Source of the DNA: RH-AL1 sp965198495 | GTDB taxonomy: Bacteria; Pseudomonadota; Alphaproteobacteria; Rhizobiales; Beijerinckiaceae | Direction: 5' to 3' | Length of the DNA: 64,000 nt | Assembly (NCBI GenBank): GCA_965198495.1 | Contig: CBDAPL010000001.1 | Coordinates: forward strand, 620,001 to 684,000 | In this document: one piece after another, positions 43,344 through 52,231 of the stretch | How the letters are laid out: every line of letters begins with the position of its first letter | Numbering within the stretch: the first letter of the stretch is position 1 | Notes under the pieces: generated by a model | What the model was told of the DNA's origin: nothing | Seen by the model: the letters and a program-made list of their open reading frames with translations, nothing else | Database searches by the model: none | Translations under genes and position numbers: made by a program

Positions 43344-43718
43344 ATGATCAAGCATCGCCTCGCGGTCGCCCTCCTTGCTCCCGTTTTCGCCTTCGCGACG
43401 ATCGCCCCGGCCCTGGCGCTCGACCCGCCGCCGACCGATCCCAACACCTGCGCCGGGCTGTTCTGCACGCTCGGCATCATCGGCGGCGCCAACGACCCGC
43501 GCAGCCTGCCCTGCAACGATTTCATCTGCGGCGCCTTCGGCAAACGGCGGGCGCAAGCGCCAGCGCCCGAACCGATCGAGCAGGCGCCCGAGCCCAAGCC
43601 GGCGAAGAAGCATGCCAAGGCGCACGCGAAGAGCGCCAAGGCCAGGGTCTCCGACGCCGGTGACGGCAAGCCGGCGGAGGCCAAAGCAGGCGACGGCAAG
43701 CCGGCGGAGACGAAGTAG
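43344..43718 (+). CDS. Exported Lys/Ala/Pro-rich protein
   Basis: A 124-residue protein with signal peptide (about 1-25, ending APALA). A Cys-containing region follows (TCAGLFCTLG ... LPCNDFICGAFG, four cysteines) and then a Lys/Ala/Pro/Glu-rich tail. It is probably periplasmic or cell-wall associated. GGAG lies six bases before the ATG. No family recognised. Confidence 0.7.
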   Translation: MIKHRLAVALLAPVFAFATIAPALALDPPPTDPNTCAGLFCTLGIIGGANDPRSLPCNDFICGAFGKRRAQAPAPEPIEQAPEPKPAKKHAKAHAKSAKARVSDAGDGKPAEAKAGDGKPAETK

Positions 43719-43811
43719 GTCGGCGGCAGGGACAAGCCAGCCGTGGCGGGAGACGCGGTCGTGTCGCGCCTGCGCGAAGGAACGACGCCGGAACGCCGCC
43801 ATTAGCCAGCC

Positions 43812-45047
43812 GTGTCGAATGATAACAGATCGCGCCTCGGCGCCTTCCTCGAGGTGGCGGGGCCGGGCCTCGTGGTCATGCTCGCCGACACCGACGTCGG
43901 CAGCCTCATCACGGCGGCGCAGAGCGGGGCCAAATGGGGCTATTCGCTGCTCTGGCTGCAGGCCGCCCTCGTGCCGATCCTCTACATCGTGCAGGAACTG
44001 ACGGCGCGGCTGGGCGCGGTGACCGGGCAAGGCCATGGCGCCCTCATCCTCGAGCACTACGGGCGCGGGTGGGCGTGGGTATCGTTCGGCGGGCTGGTGC
44101 TCGCCGGCGTCGGCGCGATGGTGACGGAATTCTCCGGCATCGCCGGGATCGGCGACGCCATCCACCTGTCGCGCTGGATCAGCCTCGGCCTGCCGGCGGC
44201 GATCCTGCTGGCGATCGTGTTCAGCGGCAGCTACCGCAAGGTCGAGCGGATCGCCATCGCGGTCGGCCTGTTCGAACTCGTCTTCGTCGGCCTCGCCATC
44301 GCCGCGAAACCGGACGTGGCGGCGATCGGCCGGTCGATCCTCCACCTGCCGCTCGACAAGAGCGAGTTCCGCGTGCTGATCGCCGCCAACATCGGCGCCG
44401 TCATCATGCCGTGGATGATCTTCTACCAGCAGTCCGCCGTCGCCGAGAAAGGCCTGCGCAAGCGCGACATCGGCGGCGCGCGGTGGGACACGCTGGGCGG
44501 GGCGATCGTCAGCCAGATCATCATGGGCGCGATCCTCGTCGCCGCCGCCGCGACGATCGGCAAGAGCGGGCACGGCCAGGGGCTGAAGACGGTCGGCGAT
44601 CTCGTCGGCGCCTTCGAGCCGGCGTTCGGCGCCACGCTCGGCCTGGTCGTGCTGGGCGTCGGCATCGTCGCGGCGGCCTTCGTCGCCCTCAACGTCGTCG
44701 CGCTGGCGCTCGCCTGGGGCTTGGGCGACGTCACCGGCGCCAAGCGCTCGCTGCGCGACAGCCCGCGCGAGGCGCCGACCTTCTACGGCGTGTTCGCGCT
44801 CGCCGTCGTCGCCAGCGCCGGCGCGGTGCAGCTGATCCCGAACTTCATCGGCCTCAACATCGCCGTCGAGGTGATGAACGCGCTGCTGCTGCCGCTCGCC
44901 CTCGGCCTGCTGATCCTGCTGGCGACGCGCGTCCTGCCGGAGCCCCAGCGCGTCGCCGGCGCCTACAAGTGGGTGGTCTACGCCATCGCCGCGATGACGA
45001 TCGTCTTCGCCTTCGTCGGCGGCCTCGACGGGATCGGGCTTCTCTGA
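43812..45047 (+). CDS. Nramp-family divalent metal transporter (divergent motif)
   Basis: A 411-residue membrane protein with about eleven hydrophobic segments and Nramp-like topology. The TM1 motif reads DTDVGSL (Asp26, Asp28) instead of the usual DPGN, and the TM6 motif reads VIMPWMIF instead of MPH. Both are the metal-binding positions of canonical Nramp, so metal choice may differ; Mg, Mn or Al-type subfamilies show such changes. GTG start at 43812. No clear Mn riboswitch upstream. Confidence 0.85.
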   Translation: MSNDNRSRLGAFLEVAGPGLVVMLADTDVGSLITAAQSGAKWGYSLLWLQAALVPILYIVQELTARLGAVTGQGHGALILEHYGRGWAWVSFGGLVLAGVGAMVTEFSGIAGIGDAIHLSRWISLGLPAAILLAIVFSGSYRKVERIAIAVGLFELVFVGLAIAAKPDVAAIGRSILHLPLDKSEFRVLIAANIGAVIMPWMIFYQQSAVAEKGLRKRDIGGARWDTLGGAIVSQIIMGAILVAAAATIGKSGHGQGLKTVGDLVGAFEPAFGATLGLVVLGVGIVAAAFVALNVVALALAWGLGDVTGAKRSLRDSPREAPTFYGVFALAVVASAGAVQLIPNFIGLNIAVEVMNALLLPLALGLLILLATRVLPEPQRVAGAYKWVVYAIAAMTIVFAFVGGLDGIGLL

Positions 45048-45129
45048 GGGTTGTCGCGCCCGCGACGATCGCGCATTGGCCTGCCCGGGCGCGGCGTACT
45101 ATGCCTCGCCGGCCGCAACCGGACCGCTC

Positions 45130-45576
45130 ATGACCCCCGACGATCGCGCCATACCGCCGGGACCGCTGGTCCTCGGCCTCGGGGGACTGATCCCGTTCTG
45201 GGGCCTCGCGGTCGGCGTGGCGCTCGGCGGCGCCTTCGGCGTCGGGCTCGTCGCCTGCGACCGGGCGCTCGTCACCTATGCGGCGATCATCGTGTCCTTC
45301 CTCGGCGGCATCCGCTGGGGCCTGGCGGTGCGCGACCGCGCGGCCGTCGGCGCCTACGCCATCGCCATCGTGCCCTCGCTCGTCGCCTGGGCGCTGCTGG
45401 CGGCGCCGGAGCCGTGGCGGCTCGCCGGTCTCGGCCTGTTCGCGCTCGCGCTCGGACCCTTCGACCTGGCGCTGGTGCGCGCCGGCTCCGCGCCGCGATG
45501 GTTCGGCCGGCTCAGGCTCATCCTTTCGACAGGTGCCGGCGTCGCCCTGCTGTCGGCCGCCTACGCGATGGGCTGA
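45130..45576 (+). CDS. DUF3429 membrane protein
   Basis: A 148-residue protein with about four hydrophobic segments (LVLGLGGLIPFWGLAVG, then VTYAAIIVSFLGGIRWGL, which includes the family-typical FLGGIRWG). DUF3429 proteins are common in Hyphomicrobiales; function unknown. ATG at 45130, 83 bases after the transporter stop. Confidence 0.8.
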   Translation: MTPDDRAIPPGPLVLGLGGLIPFWGLAVGVALGGAFGVGLVACDRALVTYAAIIVSFLGGIRWGLAVRDRAAVGAYAIAIVPSLVAWALLAAPEPWRLAGLGLFALALGPFDLALVRAGSAPRWFGRLRLILSTGAGVALLSAAYAMG

Positions 45577-45655
45577 GCGGCGGCCGACCCCGCCCTTGCG
45601 GATCCGCACCCGCTGCGCTACCTTGACATCATGCCCTCATCGCTGACGCGTTTGA

Positions 45656-45685
45656 GAGCGGGCCCCACCGGACCCGCTCCTTTTT
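45656..45685 (+). terminator. Hairpin with T-run ahead of rimP
   Basis: GAGCGGG (45656-45662), loop, CCCGCTC (45673-45679), C, T5 (45681-45685). A TTGACA box lies at 45623-45628. It either ends the upstream transcript or is an attenuator in the rimP leader. Confidence 0.6.
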
Positions 45686-45731
45686 CGCTTAAGCCGAGGT
45701 CGCCTGGACGAGACGAAAGCCACTTGCGCCC

Positions 45732-46493
45732 GTGAGCGACGACACGCCCGATCTCCTCGACGAACCGCGCCTCTCGCAGGAGAGCGGGCAGGCGCTCGCC
45801 GTCGCGCGGATCGCCGGCCCGGTGCTGCGCGACCTCGGCTTTCGCCTCGTGCGCGTGAAACTCTCGGCGCAGGACGGCACCACGCTGCAGATCATGGCGG
45901 AGCGGCCCGACGGCACGCTGGTGGTCGAGGATTGCGAGGCGATCTCCGAGGCGCTGTCGCCGGTGCTCGACGTCGAGGACCCGGTCAAGCAGGCCTACCG
46001 GCTGGAGATCTCGTCGCCCGGCATCGACCGGCCGCTGATGCGCGCCTCCGACTTCAAGCGCGCGGTCGGCTGGGAGGCCAAGGTCGAGATGAGCGTGCTG
46101 ACCGAGGGCCGCAAGCGCTTCCGCGGGCGCATCGACGCCTACGACGAAAGTGGCCCGGCGCCGGTCCTCGCGCTGACACGTTTCGATGCCAAGCCGGGCG
46201 AGCCGGAGCTGGTGCGCCTGCCGATCGCCGCCATCGCCGATGGGCGCCTGGTGCTGACCGACGATCTCGTTCGCGAGACCCTGCGGGCGGCGAAGGCCGC
46301 CGCCGACGCGGGCAACGGGAGCGAAGACGCGGCGGCCGAGGACGCGTCGCCCGCCGCGCCGCTGCCGGTCAAGGGACCGGGGCGTTTCGCCTCGCGCAAC
46401 GCCGAGAAGCAGAAGGCACGACCGCTGACGCCGGCCGGCGTCAGAAGCCATTTGGGACCGAGCAAGCTGAACGGCGCGCGCAAGCCGCGCTGA
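45732..46493 (+). CDS. rimP: Ribosome maturation factor RimP
   Basis: 30S assembly factor. The 253-residue product has the RimP N-terminal domain (about 20-100, VAPVLRDLGFRLVRVKLS-like, with VEDCEAISEALSPVLD) and the SISSPGIDRPL-type motif (SSPGIDRPLMRASDF near 95). The SH3-like C-terminal domain is followed by a basic Ala/Pro-rich tail (about 200-253) beyond the normal length. GTG start. First gene of the rimP-nusA-ylxR-infB-rbfA-truB unit. Confidence 0.94.
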   Translation: MSDDTPDLLDEPRLSQESGQALAVARIAGPVLRDLGFRLVRVKLSAQDGTTLQIMAERPDGTLVVEDCEAISEALSPVLDVEDPVKQAYRLEISSPGIDRPLMRASDFKRAVGWEAKVEMSVLTEGRKRFRGRIDAYDESGPAPVLALTRFDAKPGEPELVRLPIAAIADGRLVLTDDLVRETLRAAKAAADAGNGSEDAAAEDASPAAPLPVKGPGRFASRNAEKQKARPLTPAGVRSHLGPSKLNGARKPR

Positions 46494-46558
46494 CCGACGA
46501 CCGCGCTTAGACGACCGCGCGTAGAAGACTGCGCGCTTAGAGGACTGGGAGACCCGCC

Positions 46559-48154
46559 ATGGCGATTTCCGCCAACAAACTCGAATTGCTGCAGATCGCC
46601 GACGCCGTCGCGCGCGAGAAATCCATCGACCGGCAGATCGTGCTGGAGAGCATGGAGGACGCCATGCAGAAGGCGGCCCGCTCCCGCTACGGCCAGGAGA
46701 CCGAGGTGCGCGCCGAGATCAACCCGAAGACCGGCGAGGTCCGCTTCTCGCGCCTGCTGCTCGTCGTCGAGGAGATCGACAACGACGCCACGCAGATCCT
46801 GCCGGCCGACGCCCGCAAGAAGAACCCCGCCGCCCAGCTCGGCGACTGGATCGCCGAGACCCTGCCGCCGTTCGATTTCGGCCGCATCGCCGCGCAATCG
46901 GCCAAGCAGGTCATCGTGCAGAAGGTGCGCGAGGCCGAGCGCGACCGCCAGTACGACGAATACAAGGACCGCATCGGCGACATCATCAACGGCGTCGCCA
47001 AGCGCGTCGAGTACGGCAACGTGATCGTCGACCTCGGCCGCGGCGAGGCCACGATCCGCCGCGACGAGGCGATCCCGCGCGAGCTCTTCCGGCCGGGCGA
47101 CCGGGTGCGCGCCTACGTCTACGACGTGCGCCGCGAGCCGCGCGGCCCGCAGGTGTTCCTGTCGCGCACCCATCCGCAGTTCATGGCCAAGCTGTTTCGC
47201 CAGGAAGTGCCGGAGATCTACGACGGCGTGATCGAGGTGCGCTCCGTCGCGCGCGATCCCGGCTCGCGCGCCAAGATCGCGGTGACCTCGCGCGATTCCT
47301 CGATCGATCCGGTCGGCGCCTGCGTCGGCATGCGCGGCTCCAGGGTGCAGGCGGTCGTCAACGAGCTCCAGGGCGAGAAGATCGACATCATCCCGTGGTC
47401 GCCCGACGCCGCGACCTTCATCGTCAACGCGCTGCAGCCGGCCGAGGTCGTCAAGGTGGTGCTCGACGAGGATTCCAACCGCATCGAGGTCGTCGTGCCC
47501 GACGACCAGCTCTCGCTGGCGATCGGCCGGCGCGGCCAGAACGTGCGTCTCGCCTCGCAGCTGACCGGCTGGGACATCGACATCCTGACCGAGGCGGAGG
47601 AGTCCGAGCGCCGCCAGAAGGAGTTCAACGAGCGCACGCAGGCCTTCATGGAGGCGCTCGACCTCGACGAGGTGGTGGGTCAGCTGCTGGCGTCGGAAGG
47701 CTTCCGCTCGGTCGAGGAACTCGCCTTCGTCGAGCCGGCCGAGCTCTCCTCGATCGACGGCTTCGACGAGGACACGGCGAGCGAGATCCAGCAGCGCGCG
47801 CGCGACTACCTCGGGCGGATCGACGCCGAGTTCGACGCCAAGCGGACCGAGCTCGGCGTCGCCGACGAGCTCAAGACGATCGATGGCGTGACCCTGCCGA
47901 TGCTCGTCAAGTTCGGCGAGAACGACGTGAAGTCGATCGAGGACCTCGCCGGCTGCGCCACCGACGATCTCGTCGGCTGGACCGAGCGCAAGGCGGGCGA
48001 GAGCACCAAGCACGCCGGCTTCCTCGATGGTCTCGAGGTCTCGCGCGAGGACGCGGAGGCGATGATCATGCGCGCGCGCCTCGATGCCGGCTGGATCGAC
48101 GCGCTGCCGGAGCCCGCGGCCGAGGAGATCGAAGAGGAGCCGGCGACGCCCTGA
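46559..48154 (+). CDS. nusA: Transcription termination/antitermination protein NusA
   Basis: RNA polymerase-associated elongation factor. The 531-residue product has the N-terminal polymerase-binding domain (about 1-125), S1 (about 133-200), two KH domains (VRSVARDPGSRAKIAVTS ... VGACVGMRGSRVQAVVNEL; and DDQLSLAIGRRGQNVRLASQLTGW), and two C-terminal acidic repeats (FRSVEELAFVEPAELSSIDGFD). ATG at 46559. It follows rimP with a 65-base gap that carries short imperfect tandem repeats. Confidence 0.97.
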   Translation: MAISANKLELLQIADAVAREKSIDRQIVLESMEDAMQKAARSRYGQETEVRAEINPKTGEVRFSRLLLVVEEIDNDATQILPADARKKNPAAQLGDWIAETLPPFDFGRIAAQSAKQVIVQKVREAERDRQYDEYKDRIGDIINGVAKRVEYGNVIVDLGRGEATIRRDEAIPRELFRPGDRVRAYVYDVRREPRGPQVFLSRTHPQFMAKLFRQEVPEIYDGVIEVRSVARDPGSRAKIAVTSRDSSIDPVGACVGMRGSRVQAVVNELQGEKIDIIPWSPDAATFIVNALQPAEVVKVVLDEDSNRIEVVVPDDQLSLAIGRRGQNVRLASQLTGWDIDILTEAEESERRQKEFNERTQAFMEALDLDEVVGQLLASEGFRSVEELAFVEPAELSSIDGFDEDTASEIQQRARDYLGRIDAEFDAKRTELGVADELKTIDGVTLPMLVKFGENDVKSIEDLAGCATDDLVGWTERKAGESTKHAGFLDGLEVSREDAEAMIMRARLDAGWIDALPEPAAEEIEEEPATP

Positions 48155-48162
48155 GGCCGACC

Positions 48163-48807
48163 ATGCGCGAGGACGAGGACGACGGGCCGGAACGCACCTG
48201 CCTCGTGACGCGGCGCAAGGCCGCGCCGGAGACGATGATCCGTTTCGTCCTCGGACCGGACCAGGCCGTCGTCCCGGACCTGCGGCGCAAGCTGCCGGGC
48301 CGCGGCGTCTGGGTGACGACCTCTTCGAGCGCGGTGTCGGAGGCGGTGCGCAAGAATGCCTTCTCGCGCGGCTTCAAGGTCAAGGCGAAGGCGGAGCCGA
48401 CGCTGGCCGACGATGTCGGCGCGCTGCTGGCCCGGGACGCCCTGCAATCCCTGGCGATGGCCAACAAGGCCGGCGCGGTCACGACGGGCTTCGCCAAGGT
48501 CGAGGCGGCGCTGGGAACGGGACGTCTCGCCGCGCTTTTGCACGCCACCGACGGCGGCGAGGACGGCGTCCGCAAGCTCGACGCGCTCGTCAGGCGTCGC
48601 GCCGCGACAGGCGATCCGGTCGTCTCGATGAAACTCTTCGCGTCCGAGCAATTGGATTTGGCTTTGGGGCGCACAAATGTAATACATGCCGCGCTTGCCG
48701 TGGGACCGGCGGGCCATGCATTCTTGTCGCGATGTCGAAGATTGATGCTTTATCGATCGGTGGCGTCGCATGAGTCGAACGCGGACGCGAAGGCGGCGCC
48801 CGCTTAG
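48163..48807 (+). CDS. YlxR-type RNA-binding protein with L7Ae-like domain
   Basis: A 214-residue protein in the usual place between nusA and infB. N-terminal YlxR domain (about 8-85) with ERTCLVTRRKAAPETMIRFV and PGRGVWV, and a second domain (about 90-190) of L7Ae-like type (ALQSLAMANKAGAVTTGFAKVEAAL). Possible RNA-binding factor; YlxR homologues may affect RNase P or transcription. ATG at 48163, eight bases after nusA stop. Confidence 0.9.
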   Translation: MREDEDDGPERTCLVTRRKAAPETMIRFVLGPDQAVVPDLRRKLPGRGVWVTTSSSAVSEAVRKNAFSRGFKVKAKAEPTLADDVGALLARDALQSLAMANKAGAVTTGFAKVEAALGTGRLAALLHATDGGEDGVRKLDALVRRRAATGDPVVSMKLFASEQLDLALGRTNVIHAALAVGPAGHAFLSRCRRLMLYRSVASHESNADAKAAPA

Positions 48808-48873
48808 GACGGCCTGCCGGGCGACGCCCGGTTTTCGCCGTTGATCAGCTTCAGAGTTTCGGGACGCGCACCT

Positions 48874-51573
48874 ATGAATGATACGAAGACACCTTCCAAA
48901 ACGCTGTCGCTGAAGCGACCGGTCGAGGCGGGCGTCGTCAAGCAGAGCTTTTCGCACGGGCGGACCAAGACGGTCGTCGTCGAGATGAAGAAAAGCCGCG
49001 CCATCACGCCGATCAGCAAGAGCCCACCGCCGCGCGAGGCCGCCTCGCCCTTGGTCGCCAAGGCGCCCGCCGCGCCGATCACCCCGGCGCCGATCACCCC
49101 GGCGCAGAGCACTCCGGCGCCGGTCCCGGCGCGTCCGCAGCCGCCCGCCGCGCCCGTCCGGCCGCAGCCGGCCGCCGCGGCGCCCGCACCGGCGGCGCAG
49201 CCCGCGCCGGCCCCCGCCCCGCGTCCGACGCCGCCGCGCGGCGTCGTGCTGCGCACCCTCACCGAGGAAGAGCGTGACGCCCGTGCCCGCGCGCTGTCCG
49301 GCGCCAAGGAGCGCGAGGACGAGGACCGGCGCCGTGCGGAGGCCGACGCGTTGCTCCGCGCCGAGCGCGACGAGCGCGAGCGCGTCGAGCGCGCCGCCGC
49401 CGAATCTCGCAAGAAGGAAGAAGACGCGCGGCGTCTGCAGGAGACCGAGGCCAAGCGTCGCGCCGAGCAGGAGGCCACCCGCCGTCTCTCTGGCGGCGAG
49501 GCCGCTCCGTTGAGCCAAGTCCGCCGTCCCGTCGGTGGTGCCGCCGCTGGCCCGATGACCCTCGTGCCGGCCGCGTCGCGTCCCGCCAACGAGGAGGAGG
49601 AGCAGAAGCGCATCATCCGGCGCCCCGGCATGCCGACGAAGGTCGTGCTGCCGCCGCGCCCGACCCGCGCCGGCCCGCAGAAGGATCGCGGCCGCCTCAC
49701 CGTCTCGACCGCCACCGGCGACACCGCCGAGGAGCGCACGCGCTCCGTCGCCGCGTTCCGCCGCCGCACGCAGCGCCTGAAGGGCCACCAGGCGGAGCAG
49801 AAGGACAAGCTCGCTCGCGAGATCATCCTGCCGGAGACGATCACCATCCAGGAACTCGCCAACCGCATGGCGGAGCGGGCGGTCGACGTCATCAAGCTCT
49901 TGATGAAACAGGGCCAGATGGCGACGATCAACGACGTCATCGACGCCGATACGGCGCAGTTGATCGCCGAGGAACTGGGCCACACCGTCAAGCGCGTCGC
50001 GGAATCGGATGTCGAGGAGGGTCTGTTCGACCGCCCGGACGTCGACGACCACCTGCTGCCGCGTCCGGCCGTCGTCACCATCATGGGCCATGTCGATCAC
50101 GGCAAGACCTCGCTGCTCGACGCCCTGCGCCATGCCAACGTCCAGTCCGGCGAGGCCGGCGGCATCACCCAGCACATCGGCGCCTACCAGATCACGACGC
50201 CGGGCGGGCAGGCCGTCACCTTCATCGACACGCCCGGCCACGCCGCCTTCTCGCAGATGCGCGCGCGCGGCGCCAAGGTGACCGACATCGTCGTGCTGGT
50301 CGTCGCCGCCGACGACGGCGTCATGCCGCAGACGGCGGAGGCGATCGCCCACGCCAAGGCGGCCGGCGTGCCGATCATCGTGGCGATCAACAAGATCGAC
50401 AAGACCGACGCCAAGCCCGAGCGGGTGCGCGGCGAACTGCTGCAATACGAGATCCAGGTCGAAACCCTGGGCGGCGAGGTCCTCGAGGTCGAGGTCTCCG
50501 CCACCAAGAAGACCAACCTCGACACGCTGCTCGACCTGATCGCGCTGCAGGCGGAACTGCTCGACCTGAAGGCCAACCCCGATCGGCCGGCGGAAGGCAC
50601 CGTCATCGAGTCGCGTCTCGATCGCGGCCGCGGCCCGGTCGCGACCGTGCTCGTCCAGCGCGGGACGCTGAAGGTCGGCGACCTCGTCGTCGGCGGCACC
50701 CAATGGGGTCGCGTGCGCGCGCTGATCGACGACCAGGGCGAGAACGTCCTCGTCGCCGGACCGTCGATGCCTGTCGAGATCCTCGGCTTCTCCGGTTCGC
50801 CGGAAGCCGGCGACCGCGTCGGCGTCGTCGAGAACGAGGGCCGAGCGCGCGAGATCACGGAATATCGCGACCGCCAGAAGCGCGAGATCGCCGCCGCCCG
50901 CGTCGGTGGCCTGCGCTCCTCGCTCGTCGACATGATGAGCCAGCTCAAGACCGCCGGCCGCAAGGAATTCCCGCTCGTCATCAAGGGCGACGTGCAGGGC
51001 TCCGTCGAGGCGATCGTGTCGACGCTGGAAGAGCTCAACACCGACGAGGTCGCCGCCCGCATCCTGCAGTCCGGCGTCGGCGGCGTGACCGAGTCCGACG
51101 TCACGCTCGCCGAGGCCTCGAACGCCATCATCATCGGCTTCAACGTCCGCGCGCTCAAGGAGGCGCGCTTCGCGGCCGAGCAGGCCGGCGTCGAGATCCG
51201 CTACTACAACATCATCTACAACCTCGTGGATGACGTGAAGGCGGCGATGTCGGGCATGCTCGATCCGACGCTGCGCGAGGACATGCTCGGCAACGCGCAG
51301 ATCCTCGAGATCTTCGACATCTCGAAGGTCGGCAAGGTCGCCGGCTGCCGGATCACCGACGGCAAGGTCGAGCGCGGCGCGCACGTGCGCCTCATCCGCG
51401 ACAGCGTCGTCGTGCACGAAGGCATGCTGTCGACGCTCAAGCGCTTCAAGGACGAGGTCAAGGAAGTCGTCTCCGGCCAGGAATGCGGCATGGCCTTCGA
51501 GACCTACAAGGACATGCGCGTGGGCGACATCATCGAGTGCTACACGGTGACGTCGATCAAGCGGTCGCTGTAG
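48874..51573 (+). CDS. infB: Translation initiation factor IF-2
   Basis: GTPase that brings initiator tRNA to the 30S subunit. The 899-residue product has an N-terminal IF2-associated region, a Pro/Ala-rich linker (about 55-130), a charged Arg/Glu-rich helical part, and a second N domain (ITIQELANRMAERAVDVIKLLMK near 320-345). The G domain has GHVDHGKT (405-412), DTPGH and NKID, and domains II-IV end at TVTSIKRSL. ATG at 48874 gives the MNDTKTPSKTLSLKRP start; the TTG at 48841 is less likely. Confidence 0.96.
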   Translation: MNDTKTPSKTLSLKRPVEAGVVKQSFSHGRTKTVVVEMKKSRAITPISKSPPPREAASPLVAKAPAAPITPAPITPAQSTPAPVPARPQPPAAPVRPQPAAAAPAPAAQPAPAPAPRPTPPRGVVLRTLTEEERDARARALSGAKEREDEDRRRAEADALLRAERDERERVERAAAESRKKEEDARRLQETEAKRRAEQEATRRLSGGEAAPLSQVRRPVGGAAAGPMTLVPAASRPANEEEEQKRIIRRPGMPTKVVLPPRPTRAGPQKDRGRLTVSTATGDTAEERTRSVAAFRRRTQRLKGHQAEQKDKLAREIILPETITIQELANRMAERAVDVIKLLMKQGQMATINDVIDADTAQLIAEELGHTVKRVAESDVEEGLFDRPDVDDHLLPRPAVVTIMGHVDHGKTSLLDALRHANVQSGEAGGITQHIGAYQITTPGGQAVTFIDTPGHAAFSQMRARGAKVTDIVVLVVAADDGVMPQTAEAIAHAKAAGVPIIVAINKIDKTDAKPERVRGELLQYEIQVETLGGEVLEVEVSATKKTNLDTLLDLIALQAELLDLKANPDRPAEGTVIESRLDRGRGPVATVLVQRGTLKVGDLVVGGTQWGRVRALIDDQGENVLVAGPSMPVEILGFSGSPEAGDRVGVVENEGRAREITEYRDRQKREIAAARVGGLRSSLVDMMSQLKTAGRKEFPLVIKGDVQGSVEAIVSTLEELNTDEVAARILQSGVGGVTESDVTLAEASNAIIIGFNVRALKEARFAAEQAGVEIRYYNIIYNLVDDVKAAMSGMLDPTLREDMLGNAQILEIFDISKVGKVAGCRITDGKVERGAHVRLIRDSVVVHEGMLSTLKRFKDEVKEVVSGQECGMAFETYKDMRVGDIIECYTVTSIKRSL

Positions 51574-51586
51574 GGCGCCTGTACCG

Positions 51587-51616
51587 CTCCTTCTCCCGCC
51601 AAGCCGGGAGAAGGAG
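51587..51616 (+). other. Strong hairpin between infB and rbfA
   Basis: CTCCTTCTCCCG (51587-51598) pairs fully with CGGGAGAAGGAG (51605-51616), 12 pairs, six-base loop, no T-run. It could modulate RNA decay or translation, or be a mobile palindrome. Confidence 0.65.
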
Positions 51617-51656
51617 TCGCCCGGCGTGTCGCGCCTCATAAAGAAGCAAAATCAAC

Positions 51657-52064
51657 ATGTCACGCATCCACCAACAGGGCGGCGAGCCGTCTCAGCGCAT
51701 GCTCCGCGTCGCCGAGCTCGTCCGCCATGCGCTCTCCGACCTGCTGTCGCGCGGCGTGCTGAACGATCCGGTCCTCGAGGGCCACGTCGTAAGCGTCCCC
51801 GACGTCAAGATGAGCCCGGATCTGAAGCTGGCGACCGCCTACGTCATGCCGCTGGGCGGGCGCGACACGAAGCCGGTGATGGAAGCGCTCGAGCGCAATC
51901 GCAAGGTGCTGCGGACCGAGATCGCGCATCGCATCAGCATGAAGTTCGCGCCCGATCTCCGCTTCAAGATCGATCAGAGCTTCGACTACGGCGCCAAGAT
52001 CGACGCCCTGCTCGGCTCGCCGAAGGTCAAGCGGGATCTCGCCGGCGACGACGAGGCGGAATGA
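51657..52064 (+). CDS. rbfA: Ribosome-binding factor A
   Basis: 30S maturation factor RbfA, KH-type fold. The 135-residue product starts MSRIHQQGGEPSQRMLRVAELVRHALSDLL, has VVSVPDVKMSPDLKLATAYVMPLG and ends after the LRFKIDQSFDYGAKIDALL segment; normal length. It lies between infB and truB. Confidence 0.95.
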   Translation: MSRIHQQGGEPSQRMLRVAELVRHALSDLLSRGVLNDPVLEGHVVSVPDVKMSPDLKLATAYVMPLGGRDTKPVMEALERNRKVLRTEIAHRISMKFAPDLRFKIDQSFDYGAKIDALLGSPKVKRDLAGDDEAE

Positions 52065-52159
52065 ACGCGCGCGGGTCGGTGGGCGGTGCGAGCATGCGGT
52101 CCAGTGAGGCCCGGCGCGCGGCGCATGGCCGATGACGGCGGCTTTCAAATGACGGCGAC

Positions 52160-52231
52160 TTGCGTATGGCCAATGACGGTGACTTGCGCATGGCCGACAA
52201 CGGCGACTTGCGCATGGCCGACAACGGCGAT
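52160..52231 (+). repeat. Three tandem 24-base repeats at the truB start
   Basis: Units 52160-52183, 52184-52207 and 52208-52231. Each begins (T)TGCG(C/T)ATGGCC, so each supplies an in-frame ATG. A partial unit lies upstream (52121-52159). Confidence 0.85.
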
